This document shows, piece by piece, positions 60,635-64,000 of a stretch of 64,000 nucleotides of DNA. Below the pieces are notes generated by a model. That model was given only the letters and a program-made list of their open reading frames with translations. It searched no databases and was not told the DNA's origin. The stretch covers positions 51,585,038-51,649,037 of the forward strand of contig CM070724.1 in the NCBI GenBank assembly GCA_036346275.1, written 5' to 3'. The first letter of the stretch is position 1, and every line of letters begins with the position of its first letter. Origin of the DNA: Otatea glauca. Its lineage: Eukaryota; Streptophyta; Magnoliopsida; Poales; Poaceae. The position numbers and the translations under genes were made by a program.

Positions 60635-62345
60635 TGTATATATATATACCTTATATTATATCAGAGAGAAATAGAGCTCAACCACACCCGCCACATCATC
60701 TTTCCTTGTGAGGAGGTTTTTTTTTTGGAAAATTTGAAATTACGTTTAGATCCTTATGTCGGTTTTTAATAAAATGAATCCAAAAAAATCCGAAATACGT
60801 TTAAATTCCTCCATGGTTTACGTTCAGGTCCTCCCAACGTTTTTAACAAAATGATCAAAAAATAGAAATTACGTTTAAGTCCCAAGAAATCGGCTTTTAG
60901 CAGACTGAACCCGAAAAAATATATATTTGGTCCCTCCGCTGTTTTCTAAAAAAAAACCAACAGATTCGCCGAGGGATCCTAGCAACCTGTTTCCTTTTAG
61001 CATATTAGACCCAAAAAAATTACATTTAGGTCCCTCCGCGGGTTTTTTTAAAAAAACCCCACAAATTCTCCGATGGTTTATAACAATCCACAGATTTGTC
61101 GAGGGCTCCTAACAACCCGTTTTTGTTTTTTAAAAAAATGAAATTACGTCTATATCCCTTCACGGTTTTCTCTCAAAACAAATTCCACAGATTCGCCGAC
61201 GGCTCCTAGCAACCTATTTCCTAGCAACCTATTTAAAAAAAACCCAGAAAAATCAGAAATACGCAAGCGCATTTTTAAATAATCCCCTCAGAAAAAACGA
61301 AAATACATTCATGTCCTCGTACCTTTTTTTCGTATGTAACCATCGTACCAAGTTTCGCACTACACAAAGAGGACCCGTGGTGCCACAAATTTGTCGATGA
61401 CTCCTGGCTAGCACGTTTTTGAAAAACTCTCGAGAAAAAACAAATCCCTATTTACATTCTCATACCTTTTTTCGGAAATATCCATTGGACTAAACTTCGG
61501 ATGGAGCAGCGTCGTGCGACCACGTTTTGCACGGCGTAACGTAGCGCGCGACCCTTGCTATCTTTTTTCATAAATAACCGTCGGATCAAATTTCGTACGG
61601 TACAAACGTTGTGCGATCGAATTTTACACGACGTAGTGTAACGCGCGACCCTGGCTACTACTGTATATTATAGCGGGGAGGAATGCCGCTCGACCAGGCG
61701 CGCCATGTCACCTTCCCTGCGAAAAGGTCCTCCGAAAAATTCCAAATTACGTTTAAGTTCTTCCGTCTGTTTTTAACAAAATGGATCCAAAAAAACCAAA
61801 ATTACATTTAGGTCCCTCTGCAGTTTATATACAGGCCCTCCCGATGGTTTTTAATAAAATGGACCCGAAAAAACAAAAATACGTTTAGGTCCCTCCGCGG
61901 TTTTCTAAAAAAAATCCCACAGATTCGCCAACGGTTTATAGCAATCCACAGATTCGCCAACGACTCTTATCAACCCGTTTTTTTAAAAAAAGGAAAGCGA
62001 AATTACGCAAAAAATAAATAAAATTACGTTTAGGTCTCTTCGCGGTTTTCTCCTAAAACAAATTCCTTAGATTCATCGACGCCTCCTAGCAATCCACAGA
62101 TTCACCGATATCTCCTAGCAACCCTTTTTTTAAAAAAACACAGAAAAACCGGAATTACGCAAGCACGTTTTTGGAAAAGCCCTTGAGAAAAATCGAATCC
62201 CATTTGACGTCCTCATAACTTTTTTTTTCAGAAATATCTATCGGACCAAACTTCGGACAGCGCAATGTCGCGCGACTAAATTTTGCACGGTGCAGTGTAG
62301 CGCGCAACCTTGACTACGTTTTTTTCAGAATTAATTGTGGAACCA
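60635..62345 (+). mobile_element. Tandem Helitron-like modules
   Basis: Two modules in the same direction. Each starts like a Helitron 5' end (ACCTTATATTATATCAGAG near 60648; CTACTGTATATTATAGCGG near 61660). Each then has a CCACATCATC or GCCATGTCACC motif and repeated ACGTTTAGGTCCCTCCGCGG and AGATTCGCCGACGGCTCCT units. Palindrome-rich ends CGTAACGTAGCGCGCGACC (about 61538, 61627) and CAGTGTAGCGCGCAACC (about 62292) close them. CTAG is not preserved at these ends. No protein gene. Confidence 0.5.
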
Positions 62346-62568
62346 AATTTCGAATCTTATATAGCCAGTCAAATTTACTCCAGTAGAAACGACATTCGCA
62401 GTAGGTAGTACACTCCATACCGCATGCTCCCCGATCCTACTATCAAAACTGCAATCTTATATAGCCTGGCTACTTTTCAAGGCCCATTATATATTTCTAG
62501 AGAGTCCACGGTTGGCGCCCATCTGAGAACAAAGCCTGCCTGACTTTTCCCAAGTTATAATAATATAA
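62346..62568. other. Short spacer, no gene
   Basis: AT-rich sequence between the Helitron-like modules and the hAT element. Confidence 0.4.
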
Positions 62569-63423
62569 TAAAGCTGGGCTACGGCCGGCCAGATGGTTGG
62601 TCATACTGGTGGGCACTCGGGCCGGCCCGAGGCACGACATCACGCCCGGGTACGAAATCCAACTCGGCACGAAGTGGGCCGTGTCGAGCCGGCACGACAC
62701 TGTAGCACGGGTCGTGGGCTCGAGAATCAGGCACGATGGGCAGCACGGCTCGGCACGATACTGTAGAATAGGCTGTACCAGGCCCGATAACCCAGGGCAT
62801 GAGGAAGAAACTTAGTATGAAGGTCACTGTCTCACAGAGCATTACCGTCATGGATACACTCAGTAGTATGAACGTCACCCATATCGCCGACACCTGAGAG
62901 AGACGGACAAAACAGGAGAGATAGCTAAGAGAGATTAAGAGACGGTGCAAGAAGCTGCTCTCTCTCTCTCTCGCTCGTCCCTCTCAATCTCTCTCAGCTC
63001 TCTCTCACCAGTCTCTCTCAATCTCCCTCACAATCTATCTAGTCTGTCTTGCTCACTCTCTTTCTCGCCCATTGCTCACTCTCTTTCTCGCCTATGTTGA
63101 GCACATCCTTCTCGCTTTATGTAACTGTTCAATAATAAATAAATTTTAGTTCCTTTTTTCATAATATTTGTATTCACTGCCTCAATTCTATGCATCTCCG
63201 GCTCCTTTCCTCTCGTTGCAATAGTGCAAATGGGTCGGACCTGGACCGGCACGGCACGAAGCAGGCACGAAACGCAAATAGGCCGTGTCTGGGCTCGCTG
63301 AAGGCGAGCTGGGCCGGCCCGGCCCGGCACGACGAGCACGACGGGCCATCGCGGCCCGACACGATTCAAACATAAAGCACGATGGGCCCGGATCGGACCG
63401 GTCCGATATGACGCCCACCTCTA
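62569..63423. mobile_element. Non-autonomous hAT element
   Basis: The right end is GACGCCCACCTCTA (63410-63423), the exact complement of the terminus at 2279. The left end TAAAGCTGGGCTAC (62569-62582) is a degenerate form. Both ends lead into CGGGCC/CGGCACG-rich blocks (62582-62790 and 63235-63400). A CT-rich stretch (62958-63090) lies in the middle. A clean 8-bp duplication is not visible; GTTATA occurs at 62554 and 63424. No transposase. Confidence 0.65.
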
Positions 63424-63745
63424 GTTATAGGTGAAGTACCGGATTTACGGGTGGCTGGTCTGGTGTTCACCCATTTTAGGCACTGACCGCGCTATCCATG
63501 AAAATGTCTATGGACTATGATAAATTCTAAGTCTGTTGTGTGCTGTCCCATCCTATCAAATATCTGCCCCGAAAAAGCCCAGGCCAACTACTAGTAGATC
63601 TTAAGAGTTCAGGAGCAACGCGGCGCTCACGGGGTCGGTCATCCTCGGCGCCATGAACCATCTTCCTGTTGACGCTAGTCATCGACCGGTCATCCATGAC
63701 TCTTCCTCGTGGCACCCATGACTCTTCCCCGTGGGTGGCGTCCAG

Positions 63746-63962
63746 ATGATCATCTGCAAGGTGGTGGTGGCGTGGATCATGGAGGCGCAGGTGGGGCGGA
63801 GGGCGTACGCGGTGGCGGTGCTGGTGCTGACGTGTGCCACTCGGCAGCGTTCGGGTGGTCGTGGGGGCCGCTGGGGTAGGTAGTGCCGAGCGAGATCTTC
63901 CCGGTGGAAGTTCGGTCGACAGGGCAGGCGGTGCACGTGGCAATGCTGCTGAGACCAAGGGG
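63746..63962 (+). pseudogene. Monosaccharide (STP/HUP-type) sugar transporter fragment
   Basis: 63746-63841 reads MIICKVVVAWIMEAQVGRRA and YAVAVLVLTC. After a frame change, 63847 onward reads AFGWSWGPLG, stop, VVPSEIFPVEVRSTGQAVHV. The WSWGPLGWLVPSEIFPLEVR stretch is a hallmark of plant hexose/H+ symporters of the major facilitator superfamily, in the second half of the protein. The tryptophan after GPLG is a TAG stop (63877-63879), and a gap removes residues before AFGW. Homology ends at about 63962. Most of the 12 membrane segments are missing from view, so this is a decayed fragment, perhaps captured; the window ends 38 bp later. Confidence 0.75.
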
Positions 63963-64000
63963 ATGCCCCTCACGGCCATGGCCTCCATCTGGACAAACCA

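Overview
This window is repeat-dense plant nuclear DNA, almost certainly from a grass (Poaceae) and possibly a panicoid. The reasons are the transposon mix: CACTA, hAT and Mutator-like elements, Helitrons ending in a GC-rich hairpin plus CTAG, a long LTR beginning TGTAACATCCC, Copia LTRs and a tandem TRIM. Split genes with GT-AG introns and a nuclear copy of the plastid rpl2 intron agree with this. I see no bacterial or viral organisation and no CRISPR array. The only host gene that looks intact is at 31982-32404 (+), a probable SIAMESE-RELATED CDK inhibitor of 140 residues.

Layout. 1-781: the end of a CACTA element with a palindromic subterminal array. 2279-4929: hAT terminus and broken hAT transposase (-). 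6551-10396: CACTA tnp2 gene (-), frameshifted, with subterminal repeats but no recognisable terminus. 10397-12795 and about 19934-20305: two pieces of one long LTR, split by a 7,135-bp CACTA element (12796-19930) with matching inverted ends and a GTC target duplication. 20306-21930: MITEs. 22279-29213: a Copia element (-) with TATTA duplication, nearly identical LTRs and broken reading frames. 29256-29757: plastid-derived rpl2 DNA. 29760-30126: hAT remnant.

31982-32404: SMR gene. 32844-33425: short Helitron abutting a transposon-type gene (-, 33467-36740) that carries a tandem array of 66-bp exons. 37522-42961: a complete 5.4-kb LTR-type element (-) with TAAAA duplication, same family as the split LTR above. 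45262-45920: 147-bp tandem repeats. 46549-47233: long-arm foldback element with a 10-bp duplication. 47779-48868: Helitron (-). 48944-50380: a tRNA-derived SINE-like sequence split by a 1,358-bp solo LTR (TCGAC duplication).

50735-53671: the 3' part of a Helitron carrying exon fragments of two glycolytic enzymes, GAPDH and hexokinase. 54019-54713: four-LTR TRIM array with TTAAT duplication. 56064-56627: two unidentified exons (-). 58580-62345: Helitron ends, a 1.5-kb element flanked by an 11-bp direct repeat, and tandem Helitron-like modules. 62569-63423: non-autonomous hAT. 63746-63962: broken sugar-transporter fragment at the window edge.

The elements do not form a pathway. What the window shows is layered insertion, gene-fragment capture by Helitrons, and repeated exon duplication inside transposon genes. 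Coordinates of element ends are exact only where a target duplication is cited; the others are estimates by eye.
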